17,834 nt of DNA from Nitrososphaerota archaeon (GCA_005877225.1 VBPK01000043.1:1-17834), one strand, 5' to 3'. Positions 6,589 through 12,771 are shown, counted from the first letter of the stretch. Numbers and translations are program-made. Notes: generated by a model not told the origin, from the letters alone.

Positions 6589-7707
6589 CTAACCGACCCG
6601 CCCTGAACGAAGGAGGGAGGGAGGGTTGGCTCCCAGCTCGAATGATCCTTGGGGCGAAACAAGACCGAAGCTGGCTACGTTCCAGAGGTCGCGTATGCTC
6701 TTTGCGCCTCCGTAGCCGAAGGCGGCTCTCAGCCCATCGCAAAACGTCGTTATCGTCTGCTCGACGCCCCCATTCGCGGGGACGTACGCCTCCACCCCCT
6801 CATCGAGCCCTTTCGACGGGACCGAGTACCTGTCAAGCGCGAATCGGACCTTCCTTGCCGCGGCGCTGGCCATCCCACGGTGCACCTTCATCCGCCTGCC
6901 CTGGATGGTGACCACCGGCCCCGGGGATTCATCGCACCCCGCCAGCAGGGCCCCGAGCATCACGGATGAAGCGCCGGCGGCCAGCGCGAGCGACGCGTCA
7001 CCCGGCGACCTGATTCCTCCGTCTCCCATGACCGGAATGTCGAGTTTCAACATTGATAGGGCTGTCGCGACCTCGGCTACCGCGTAGAGGGTGGGAGCCC
7101 CGACGCGTGTGAGTTCAGACGTCACGCAGACCGAGCCCGAGCCGATCCCGGCCCTGAAACCGTCGACGCGGGGGAGCTCTCTGACAATGTCGCGCACGGC
7201 TGCCTTAGTCCCGACATTCCCCACGATGAAGTCCCCGGAGAGGTCCGGGAGCACCTTGGCGGCTGCTTTGATGACGTTGGAGTTGTGGAAGTGGGCCACG
7301 TCGCACACCAGGAAGTCCGCGACCGAGTCGACCGCCCTGCATCGTTTGGGGTCCAGCGGAGAGACGGAGGCGCCTACGAGAGGTTTCCCCGCCTCGTCGG
7401 CGCTCTTCGGCTCGATCCTCGCGTTCTTCACCTTTCGCAGATTCGAAACCTGGTCTTCGATCGTCATGTTACGATGAACGACCCCGACTCCCCCGACGCG
7501 GGCGAGCGCCACGGCCATCTTCCATTCCGTGACGGTGTCCATGGGCGAGGAAACCACAGGAATGCTCAGCTTGATCTTCCCGGTCAGCCGTGTAGCAAGG
7601 TCAATCTCTCGGGGCTCGAGTTCACTCCTCCCCGGCAGGAGGATGAAATCACGGAAGGTGTAGACGTTGGCGGCCCCCTTGAGCTTCGTGAGAGAGCTTT
7701 GTGGCAA
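6589..7707 (-). CDS. guaB: IMP dehydrogenase lacking CBS domains
   Basis: GuaB oxidises IMP to XMP with NAD+, the committed step to GMP. The 372-residue barrel includes TFRDFILLPG, SSPMDTVTE (54-61), GVVHRN (76-80), the catalytic loop GIGSGSVCVT with Cys194, GDGGIR (228-232), and the flap pair Arg293-Tyr294 followed by EGVEAYVP. The RY pair and EGVE segment favour IMP dehydrogenase over GMP reductase. The CBS (Bateman) module normally inserted after the first ~95 residues, about 120 residues long, is replaced by a short linker (KNARIEPKSADEAG), so regulation through that module is absent. The active loop has Ser where most family members have Pro (GIGPGS). Start: TTG at 7707; an in-frame TGA lies 16 codons upstream with no ATG between. 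It is directly followed by guaA, and a TATA-like box sits at 7742-7750. Confidence 0.92.
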   Translation of the reverse strand: MPQSSLTKLKGAANVYTFRDFILLPGRSELEPREIDLATRLTGKIKLSIPVVSSPMDTVTEWKMAVALARVGGVGVVHRNMTIEDQVSNLRKVKNARIEPKSADEAGKPLVGASVSPLDPKRCRAVDSVADFLVCDVAHFHNSNVIKAAAKVLPDLSGDFIVGNVGTKAAVRDIVRELPRVDGFRAGIGSGSVCVTSELTRVGAPTLYAVAEVATALSMLKLDIPVMGDGGIRSPGDASLALAAGASSVMLGALLAGCDESPGPVVTIQGRRMKVHRGMASAAARKVRFALDRYSVPSKGLDEGVEAYVPANGGVEQTITTFCDGLRAAFGYGGAKSIRDLWNVASFGLVSPQGSFELGANPPSLLRSGRVG

Positions 7708-7741
7708 GGCTGTCCTTGCCGATGGTTGTCGGCGGTAGTAG

Positions 7742-7750
7742 GATAATAAG
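7742..7750 (-). promoter_or_regulatory. TATA-like box of guaBA
   Basis: CTTATTATC on the minus strand is centred about 38 nt before the guaB TTG, implying a leader of about 11 nt. No other AT-rich box precedes guaA, supporting a shared transcript. Confidence 0.5.
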
Positions 7751-7880
7751 CATCAGTTTCGTGCTTCTGTTAATTCAGGTCAAAGCGCGAGTGTGGAGAC
7801 GTCATCACCCGGAGGGGTGCGGGATGAGGTTCGAGCCGACGAACCAAGATTGATCGGCTTTGCGGAAATACATCGCGGTG

Positions 7881-7888
7881 TTTAAATA
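7881..7888 (+). promoter_or_regulatory. TATA box of the second AbrB/PIN pair
   Basis: TTTAAATA is a near-ideal archaeal TATA box centred about 33 nt before the ATG at 7917. The downstream AATATATATG stretch is also AT-rich. Confidence 0.6.
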
Positions 7889-7916
7889 CCTTCCCACAAT
7901 ATATATGGGAAATAGC

Positions 7917-8150
7917 ATGCAATCCACCATCGACGAACGCGGCCGCGTCCTCATTCCTAGTGAGTTCAGGGCGAAATTGGGACTGAGCGAGGGAACAGTC
8001 GTCGAGGTCGAGCAAGATGAGAAGGCCGTGCTGATAACTCCTGTCAGAAAGAAACTGCGTTCGTGGGCAAGTCTATCAGGCTTCAGACCGAAGAGAACAG
8101 GTAAGCCCGAATGGCCGACTCCGGAAGAGATCAAGAGCATCTGGGAATAG
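7917..8150 (+). CDS. vapB: AbrB/SpoVT-type antitoxin, VapB family (second pair)
   Basis: The 77-residue protein begins MQSTIDERGRVLIPSEFRAK, the standard AbrB swapped-hairpin fold, continues LGLSEGTVVEVEQDEKAVLI, and ends in an acidic tail with an aromatic end (PEWPTPEEIKSIWE) likely to bind the toxin. Start choice: an ATG at 7905 is in frame, but the TATA box at 7881-7888 puts the transcript start near 7910, so the ATG at 7917 is preferred. It overlaps the downstream PIN gene by 40 bp. A DNA-binding antitoxin that also represses its own operon is the expected role. Confidence 0.85.
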   Translation: MQSTIDERGRVLIPSEFRAKLGLSEGTVVEVEQDEKAVLITPVRKKLRSWASLSGFRPKRTGKPEWPTPEEIKSIWE

Positions 8151-8545
8151 ACACCAATGTGCTCGTCGCGTACCTAGACAACGAGCATCCGCTTCACCGA
8201 GGGACTAGCTCGCTCTCCAGGAAGTCAGCGGCTTTTTGTCCCACGGTAATCCATGAAGCATACCACACACTCGTCTTCAAGATGAAATGGGATAAGCAGG
8301 AGGCATCAGAGGTTCTCACTGAGGTCATCGCAGATGAAAACAACGCCTTCGTCAACCAAACCGTAAGAACGACGAAAGTTGGGCTGAACATGGCTGTCGG
8401 TCATGGTTTGGGAGGGAGGGATTCGCTGATTTTGGCTACCTACCTCTCAGCCGGCTTGAAAAACTTCCTGACGTACGACAAGGCTCTCTTGAGCCTTAGG
8501 GTCGCCAGCCACGGCAAGAATTCGTTGAGAATCAGACATCCATAG
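8111..8545 (+). CDS. vapC: PIN-domain ribonuclease toxin, VapC family (second pair)
   Basis: This 144-residue PIN domain keeps the acidic site: Asp14 (GIDTNVLVAYLD), Glu49 (TVIHEAYHTLV), Asp104 (GGRDSLILATYL) and Asp123 (FLTYDKAL). It belongs to a different PIN subgroup from the 3353-3724 toxin, with little identity outside the motifs. The ATG at 8111 gives an extra ten residues before the usual family start and a 40-bp overlap with the antitoxin gene. It is the only ATG in frame before the first catalytic Asp, since the next GTG (8159) would remove it. A non-canonical start near the antitoxin stop cannot be excluded. Confidence 0.85.
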   Translation: MADSGRDQEHLGIDTNVLVAYLDNEHPLHRGTSSLSRKSAAFCPTVIHEAYHTLVFKMKWDKQEASEVLTEVIADENNAFVNQTVRTTKVGLNMAVGHGLGGRDSLILATYLSAGLKNFLTYDKALLSLRVASHGKNSLRIRHP

Positions 8546-8856
8546 AACAACACGGTGCGAATCAACCTGATCCAGTGCGGGGCGGGATTCGCATCTTAAC
8601 TGATTGGCAAATCACGTATGCCGAAGAACTAGGTGCGAGTCCACTCAGATGCGAAATTCCGTACGCCTCAAGCTCTGCTCGAAACTGCTTTTCTTTTCGT
8701 CCTATCAGGCTTCTGTAAGATTAGGTATCACTCATGTAAGGTGCGGTCGCCGGGACTACGACCCTACATGAAGAGACACAGGGACCAGTTTTTATGCACC
8801 CTGCCAATTGTTCGAAGCTACAGACGAATGAAGTTGCAGCAAAACGGTGATTTGAA
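8546..8856. other. Gene-poor stretch with a tRNA-Leu-like 3' echo
   Basis: No credible gene is seen in these 311 bases. Positions 8574-8591 (AGTGCGGGGC, then GGGATTCG) resemble the plus-strand reading of the intact tRNA-Leu 3' end at 9138-9156, with a two-base gap, but lack the rest of a tRNA. GATTCGCATCT (8587-8597) and AGATGCGAAATTC (8648-8660) form an imperfect inverted repeat. A T-rich box (GTTTTTATGC, near 8788-8797) may be a promoter relic for the broken gene that follows. Confidence 0.4.
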
Positions 8857-9045
8857 ATGAGGAAGCTTGTTGTTTCAGAGTTTGTGTCACTGGATGGCGT
8901 CATGGAAGACCCAGGCGGAGCCGAAAAGTTCGAGCGCGGTGGTTGGACTCTGCCATACTGGAATGAAGAAATTGGGAAGTTCAAGCTCGATGAACTGTCT
9001 GCGAGCGCTGCACGAAGGCGCCTTCGGCGTTGTGTATGTCCCTAA
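8857..9045 (+). pseudogene. Truncated RibD C-terminal/dihydrofolate reductase-like gene
   Basis: The first ~48 residues (MRKLVVSEFVSLDGVMEDPG, then WTLPYWNEEIGKFKLDEL) are the clear N-terminus of the RibD_C/DHFR-like family, whose members are about 180-220 residues. The expected next block (ALLLGRxTYEGF) is missing: after LSAS the frame turns into Arg-rich, unrelated sequence and stops at residue 62. In the +1 frame LHEGAFG vaguely recalls the lost TYEGFA block, suggesting a small deletion plus frameshift, but no later family motif is found. A perfect 14-bp palindrome (9013-9026) lies at the break. The gene is almost certainly non-functional. Confidence 0.7.
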
Positions 9046-9138
9046 CGGTGGATGGGACACAATCCAGTTCCCACCGTTGGGATTCCTCCAGAACATAGCG
9101 TTGTGTGGCTGAGTTCGTTACGGGACACTTCAACGTAG

Positions 9139-9263
9139 TGCGGGGGGTGGGATTCGAACCCACGAACCCGTCCTCGTCGAGTGTGCCTCGACTCTAAGGG
9201 ATGGGAGCCTCAGTCCCACGCCGTTGACCAGGCTTCCCGCTGTTTGCTCTGGGCGACCCCCGC
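9139..9263 (-). tRNA. tRNA-Leu(GAG) with two non-canonical introns
   Basis: The acceptor stem GCGGGGG/CCCCCGC (A73 at 9139) encloses a D-arm, an anticodon arm TGGGA-CTGAGGC-TCCCA with anticodon GAG (9209-9211), a long class II variable arm, and T-arm GTGGG-TTCGAAT-CCCAC. Two insertions interrupt it. One is 16 nt in the D-loop (9233-9248), between CAG and CCTGG. The other is 24 nt in the variable arm (9170-9193), whose fold is a textbook bulge-helix-bulge: CCTT/GAGG helix, 3-nt bulges AGA and ACG, inner stem GTCGAG/CTCGAC. Splicing AG|A and AC|G restores the standard variable arm CCC-TTAG-GGG. The mature length would be 85 nt. There is no intron at 37/38. CCA is not encoded. The D-loop intron has only a 3-bp central helix plus a G/A pair. 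Confidence 0.92.
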
Positions 9264-9287
9264 ACAATGCAAACCCAATCCCGCCAA

Positions 9288-9297
9288 TTCTAAAAAC
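9288..9297 (-). promoter_or_regulatory. TATA-like box of tRNA-Leu
   Basis: GTTTTTAGAA on the minus strand is centred about 30 nt upstream of the tRNA 5' end. Confidence 0.5.
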
Positions 9298-9315
9298 TCT
9301 TCCAACGAGGCAAGC

Positions 9316-9322
9316 ATTTATC
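9316..9322 (+). promoter_or_regulatory. TATA-like box of tRNA-Thr
   Basis: ATTTATC is centred about 29 nt upstream of G1 of the tRNA. The two tRNA promoters lie back to back in an 84-bp gap. Confidence 0.5.
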
Positions 9323-9347
9323 GGATGTCCTGAAACATCAAATTCGC

Positions 9348-9472
9348 GCCGGCGTAGCTCAGGGACCAAGGTCAAAAGTGACCTGTCGAGAAGCCTGGTA
9401 GAGCACACCCGTCCAGGGCTCAGACGCCTCGTAAGCGTGGGGTCGTGGGTCCAACTCCCACCGCCGGCTCCA
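9348..9472 (+). tRNA. tRNA-Thr(CGT) with two non-canonical introns
   Basis: The acceptor stem is GCCGGCG/CGCCGGC with T73 and an encoded CCA (9470-9472). A 31-nt intron (9363-9393) sits in the D-loop between GCTCAG and CCTGG and contains the hairpin AGGTCA-AAAG-TGACCT. A 17-nt intron (9407-9423) splits the 5' side of the anticodon stem. It folds as a bulge-helix-bulge with GAGC/GCTC central helix and bulges ACA and AGA. Removing it as AC|A and AG|A gives a perfect CACGC-CTCGTAA-GCGTG anticodon arm, anticodon CGT (9430-9432). The mature body is 74 nt plus CCA. The T-arm is GTGGG-TCCAACT-CCCAC, so position 55 is C rather than the near-universal U. There is no intron at 37/38. Confidence 0.92.
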
Positions 9473-9484
9473 AACTCATTGGTG

Positions 9485-9489
9485 TTTTT
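9485..9489 (+). terminator. T-tract after tRNA-Thr
   Basis: A TTTTT run 13 nt beyond the CCA end is a simple archaeal U-tract termination signal. Confidence 0.4.
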
Positions 9490-9671
9490 GTCGGCTAACG
9501 CAATGAATCATCGTGCACAACCAGACTCGCGAAGAACGAGAGAAGAGACTTCGCTGGAATCGATGGTTCGACTCCGTCGATGGTCGAGTTCCTGAACCAC
9601 GGGCGCGATTAGATTCTCGCCCTCCTCTCCAAATCGCAGCATAAGCGACCTCGTCAAGCGTGAGAGCGATG

Positions 9672-9693
9672 GGTCATGCTTCGGTCATGCTTC
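9672..9693 (+). repeat. Perfect tandem duplication of an 11-bp unit
   Basis: GGTCATGCTTC occurs twice in direct succession in a non-coding stretch, probably a recent slippage duplication. Confidence 0.85.
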
Positions 9694-9709
9694 AATCCCA
9701 CCCGGGGAG

Positions 9710-9916
9710 TCAATCCCCTCCGCTGGGCCCTGAATTGGCGCCCCTACTGAAGCGCGTGGTTAACCAGACCAGGATAACGTACATGATGACGCCCAAGACA
9801 ATTATCAGCACTCCAGCGACTGTGTCGACGAAGAGAAGTGTGAAGAGACCGAGGACGACCATCATTGCCACCGCGGAGAGGGAGAGACGATTGTGTCTGA
9901 CGGTCGCTCCATTCAT
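9710..9916 (-). CDS. Small membrane protein, two predicted helices
   Basis: The 68-residue protein has two adjacent hydrophobic segments (AVAMMVVLGLFTLLFV and VAGVLIIVLGVIMYVILVWL) and a Gly/Ser-rich polar tail. I recognise no family. The frame also opens at an ATG at 10012, but that form would overlap the oxygenase gene by 40 bp and add a charged N-terminus, so the ATG at 9916 is preferred. The preceding GGTATTC (near 9941-9947) is a weak TATA candidate. It follows the Rieske oxygenase on the same strand and could be the last member of that operon. Confidence 0.55.
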   Translation of the reverse strand: MNGATVRHNRLSLSAVAMMVVLGLFTLLFVDTVAGVLIIVLGVIMYVILVWLTTRFSRGANSGPSGGD

Positions 9917-9972
9917 TTGGCGCGCACGGGCTTCCTCTGGACGGTGAATACCTTTCGCTCGGTCGCTCGCGC

Positions 9973-10944
9973 CTAGGCCGTACCGAACGTCAAACCCATA
10001 CTTCGGAGCCATCTCCTGTAGGCCACCGCGATGCGGTCTGAACGCAGGTGGAGTTCCGCCTGGAGGTCCAAGGGGAGTCGCTCGGGCCTCTGAGACTCGA
10101 CGACCGGGATGTCCTGGTTTGTGATTTTGTCCTGGAACGACCTCAGGTCCACTTCTGGGACGTCGTGCCCGTAGTTCATGGCCAGCCAGAACCAGGCGAT
10201 CGATTCGAACTCGCTTGCAGGACAGACCGTCGAGAAAATAGAAAAGCGCCCCTGCTCGGTGTCTTTGGCCAGATACATGGTGAGCGGTCTCAGAACCTTG
10301 TAGGTGTAGGTCACGTTCTTGCCGACCCCCGTCCCATCGGGGTCGGGCTGCCAGATCTTCACGTTTCTGGCAACGATGCCTTCCTCCTTCACCTCGACGT
10401 CATAATCTTCAATCTCGGCGTGGGACCTGTCGCCCAGCATGCCAGCGTGCAGGAAGGGGAGATGGGCGACGTCGAGGAAGTTTTCGACTGCCCTGGTGCC
10501 ACTCGCCCTGTAGCGGTACGGTCCGCACGCCACCTTCCTGAAGGAGGGGTCGCTCCACTCTTCGAATTCAGGGATCTCCCTCGCTCCGTCCCCCACGCAC
10601 GCCCATATCAGCCCCCACTTCTCCTCGCACCGGTACGTCTTGACTTTGGCCTTTCCCGGCGGTTTTTGCTCTGGGTGGGCGGGGAACCTCACGCACTCTC
10701 CTTCACTGTTGTAGGTCCATCCGTGGTACGCGCAGACGAGTCTGCCCTCCTCATCGATTGACCCCAGCGAGAGCCTCGTCCCGCGGTGGACGCACAGGTC
10801 CTGCCAGACGTGTACTTCACCATCGATTCTCCAGAGCACCAGGTCTTCGTTGAGCAGCCTTGCGGGCAGAATGGAAGCCTCGTCTAGGTCGGTCGACTTT
10901 GCGAGAGGATGCCAGTCGTTCAGAAGGACTGGGTCCTCAATCAT
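9973..10944 (-). CDS. Rieske non-haem iron oxygenase, catalytic subunit
   Basis: The 323-residue protein has a Rieske [2Fe-2S] domain with Cys51-x-His53 (CVHRGTRLSLG) and Cys71-x-x-His74 (CAYHGWTYNSEGEC). The catalytic domain binds mononuclear iron through His161 and His166 in the classic NFLDVAHLPFLHAG block, with Asp158 as the electron bridge and probably Asp278 (NQDIPVVESQRPE) as third ligand. The layout is that of one-protein oxygenases of the vanillate O-demethylase/phthalate dioxygenase type, which hydroxylate or demethylate aromatic or cyclic substrates using O2 and electrons from a separate reductase. No reductase gene lies next to it. It starts 14 bp after the permease stop, so the two are probably co-transcribed. 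It implies an O2-exposed lifestyle. Substrate unknown. Confidence 0.9.
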   Translation of the reverse strand: MIEDPVLLNDWHPLAKSTDLDEASILPARLLNEDLVLWRIDGEVHVWQDLCVHRGTRLSLGSIDEEGRLVCAYHGWTYNSEGECVRFPAHPEQKPPGKAKVKTYRCEEKWGLIWACVGDGAREIPEFEEWSDPSFRKVACGPYRYRASGTRAVENFLDVAHLPFLHAGMLGDRSHAEIEDYDVEVKEEGIVARNVKIWQPDPDGTGVGKNVTYTYKVLRPLTMYLAKDTEQGRFSIFSTVCPASEFESIAWFWLAMNYGHDVPEVDLRSFQDKITNQDIPVVESQRPERLPLDLQAELHLRSDRIAVAYRRWLRSMGLTFGTA

Positions 10945-10958
10945 GATGGGGAAGAGGC

Positions 10959-12539
10959 TTACTCTGGCGGGAGTTCCTTGTAATTGAGAGAGATATCGAT
11001 CCCCCTCTTCTTGTGGTACCAGCGGGACCCGAGGTAGATCAGGGCTCCTGCGATGAATGTCGCAATCACGTAGAAGTATGTGACATTGTTGAGACCAGTG
11101 AAACCTGGGTTCGCCAGATACTGGTAGGACACGAATCCGAAGACTATGGCGTTGCCGATGCCGGCCAGAGCGAGGACGACCTTGGTGGTACCCTTTTCCT
11201 TTTGAAGGGCGTGCTTCGTAGCCGCCAGCCCGATGAAGACGAAGTATATCATAGACGCTATGATCGCGCCGAAGATGCCGGATACGTTTTCGAAGAAGTA
11301 GGCCGTGATTCCTATCAGAGCCAACGTGATCACGAGGTCAACCAGGTGTGCGACGACTGGGGAGCCGAACCTAGGGCTGACGTAGGCGAGCTTCGACGGA
11401 AGGAATCTGTCCATAGATTGGGCCAAGAGGTACCTGGAGAATATGATGACGGCGTAGGCCATCGTGCCCAATTGCATGGCTATCCACCCGAGCCCGATAA
11501 TCCAGCTGACGACACCTCCTCCCGCTATGCCCATCGCGAGGGAGAAGAAATTGAGTCCGAAGCCCGCGTAAGCCTTGCTGGAGAAGACTGCGTTGACGAA
11601 GGGCATCCCGGCCACTCCGTACAGGACCGCGAAGGCTCCCGTGAGGAGGAGAAAGCCAGTGAAAGCCGAGATCGGCACGTTCCATCTCAATGCCCTCGAA
11701 CCCTTGATCTCCGAAGCGACGGCCGGGGCCGCGTTCAGCCACGGATAGACGAAGGCGAAGATGACGGGCATAATGAATATCATGTTGTTGAAATTGAGGT
11801 CGAACGGAAGCCCCGACGGGGTGTAGGAAGCGGCGAGCGCCTGATACGAAGAGTCGCTGCCGCCGAGCTTGACGGCTTGGGCGAAGCCATTAATGTAGTT
11901 CGCCACCCCGGTCTGCCCGGCCGCTAGGTAGACCCCCATTGTTAGCAGGAGTGAGAAGACTCCAAACAGCGTAATCGCGGTGACCAGCCGGTAGCCAGCC
12001 TTGGGCTTCGCGATGTTGATACCGATGAGTATCGCGAAGATCGAAGCCGCTACGACAAATTGGGTGGTGCCATTGGTGAAGAGCAGGCCCCATGTGCTAA
12101 ATGAGCCACCCAGGCTCAGACCGGCTCCCCCTATCGAGAAATCGACCAATAAAGCGACCAGTGCGATAAAGGCTAGCGTCTCCATTGTGTAGCCCCAGAA
12201 GGAGAGGGTGCTGCCCCAGAATCCCCCGAAGTTTCTTGAAACGTACACGTAATCCCCTCCCGCCCTAGGATAACGCCTGCTCATGATCGTGTAAATTACG
12301 ATTTGAGGAACGGAGAGGAGGAAAGCGATGGCAGAAGCCACCACCAAATTCAGTCCCGAAACAGATGGGGCTATCACGAAGGTTGCTCCTGCGAAGCCTG
12401 CGATTGTGGTCAGAAGCGGCCCCACAGACATGTTGCTCAGGTTAAGCGCGATGGTGTCCAAGAAGGACACGTTTTTGACGAGACCGGTGGCCTCCCTCAC
12501 GAAAATTTGCTGCTTCTGCTGAGTTGCCGACTCAGGCAT
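10959..12539 (-). CDS. APC-superfamily amino acid permease
   Basis: The protein is 526 residues from the ATG at 12539, with about 12-14 hydrophobic segments. The N-terminal block (ATGLVKNVSFLDTIALNLSN, then IMSRRYPRAGGDYVYVSRNF) is the hallmark of APC-type amino acid/polyamine transporters: broken helix 1 and the G-G-x-Y segment of helix 3. It would import amino acids or amines across the cytoplasmic membrane, probably with H+ or Na+. The start is chosen because a strong TATA box (12563-12570) sits about 27 nt upstream of this ATG; the longer frame from 12590 lies upstream of that box. The C-terminus (RWYHKKRGIDISLNYKELPP) is cytoplasmic. The Rieske oxygenase follows immediately, suggesting that the imported compound or a derivative is oxidised. 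Confidence 0.88.
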   Translation of the reverse strand: MPESATQQKQQIFVREATGLVKNVSFLDTIALNLSNMSVGPLLTTIAGFAGATFVIAPSVSGLNLVVASAIAFLLSVPQIVIYTIMSRRYPRAGGDYVYVSRNFGGFWGSTLSFWGYTMETLAFIALVALLVDFSIGGAGLSLGGSFSTWGLLFTNGTTQFVVAASIFAILIGINIAKPKAGYRLVTAITLFGVFSLLLTMGVYLAAGQTGVANYINGFAQAVKLGGSDSSYQALAASYTPSGLPFDLNFNNMIFIMPVIFAFVYPWLNAAPAVASEIKGSRALRWNVPISAFTGFLLLTGAFAVLYGVAGMPFVNAVFSSKAYAGFGLNFFSLAMGIAGGGVVSWIIGLGWIAMQLGTMAYAVIIFSRYLLAQSMDRFLPSKLAYVSPRFGSPVVAHLVDLVITLALIGITAYFFENVSGIFGAIIASMIYFVFIGLAATKHALQKEKGTTKVVLALAGIGNAIVFGFVSYQYLANPGFTGLNNVTYFYVIATFIAGALIYLGSRWYHKKRGIDISLNYKELPPE

Positions 12540-12562
12540 CAAGTTTGTGCTAAAAGTCGTGA

Positions 12563-12570
12563 GTATATAT
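12563..12570 (-). promoter_or_regulatory. TATA box of the permease-oxygenase operon
   Basis: ATATATAC on the minus strand is centred about 27 nt upstream of the permease ATG, consistent with a leaderless transcript. Confidence 0.6.
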
Positions 12571-12666
12571 CTTAGTCTTAGCAGGTTCACCTAAAAGAGC
12601 CCGCACGATGTTAAGAACGGTATATGGAGGTCAATTACGTCCCCGGGCTTTGACGCATGCAAGACT

Positions 12667-12690
12667 TTTTTGGAGGCAAACCACCAAAAA
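12667..12690. other. Symmetric T-tract/A-tract stem-loop
   Basis: TTTTTGG-A-GG pairs with CC-A-CCAAAAA through nine base pairs and one A/A mismatch around a CAAA loop. It lies between the divergent permease and small membrane protein genes. Function unknown; it may be a transcript end, an operator or a structured leader. Confidence 0.4.
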
Positions 12691-12771
12691 TCATGACGCC
12701 AAAGTGGAGGACGGTAGGAAGAATGATGTTCATGTTTAATCTGATCTCACTAGTTTTTCTACTCGAAAATA

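Noticed and set aside
5975..6742. A 255-codon minus-strand frame overlapping guaA and guaB
   Set aside because: It is Arg/Ser/Pro-rich and out of frame with two well-identified enzymes.
9224..9595. A 123-codon plus-strand open frame
   Set aside because: It runs through both tRNA genes and their introns; residue content is arbitrary and no family motif appears.
9535..9600. T-arm-like GATGG-TTCGACT-CCGTC, considered as a third tRNA
   Set aside because: No acceptor stem, D-arm or anticodon arm could be built around it on either strand.
10048..10761. A 237-codon open frame antisense to the Rieske oxygenase
   Set aside because: The minus-strand gene has all Rieske and iron-site motifs; the antisense frame has none.
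11013..11927. A 304-codon open frame antisense to the permease
   Set aside because: It is the Asp/Glu/Arg/Gly-rich shadow typical of the strand opposite a hydrophobic membrane protein gene in GC-rich DNA.
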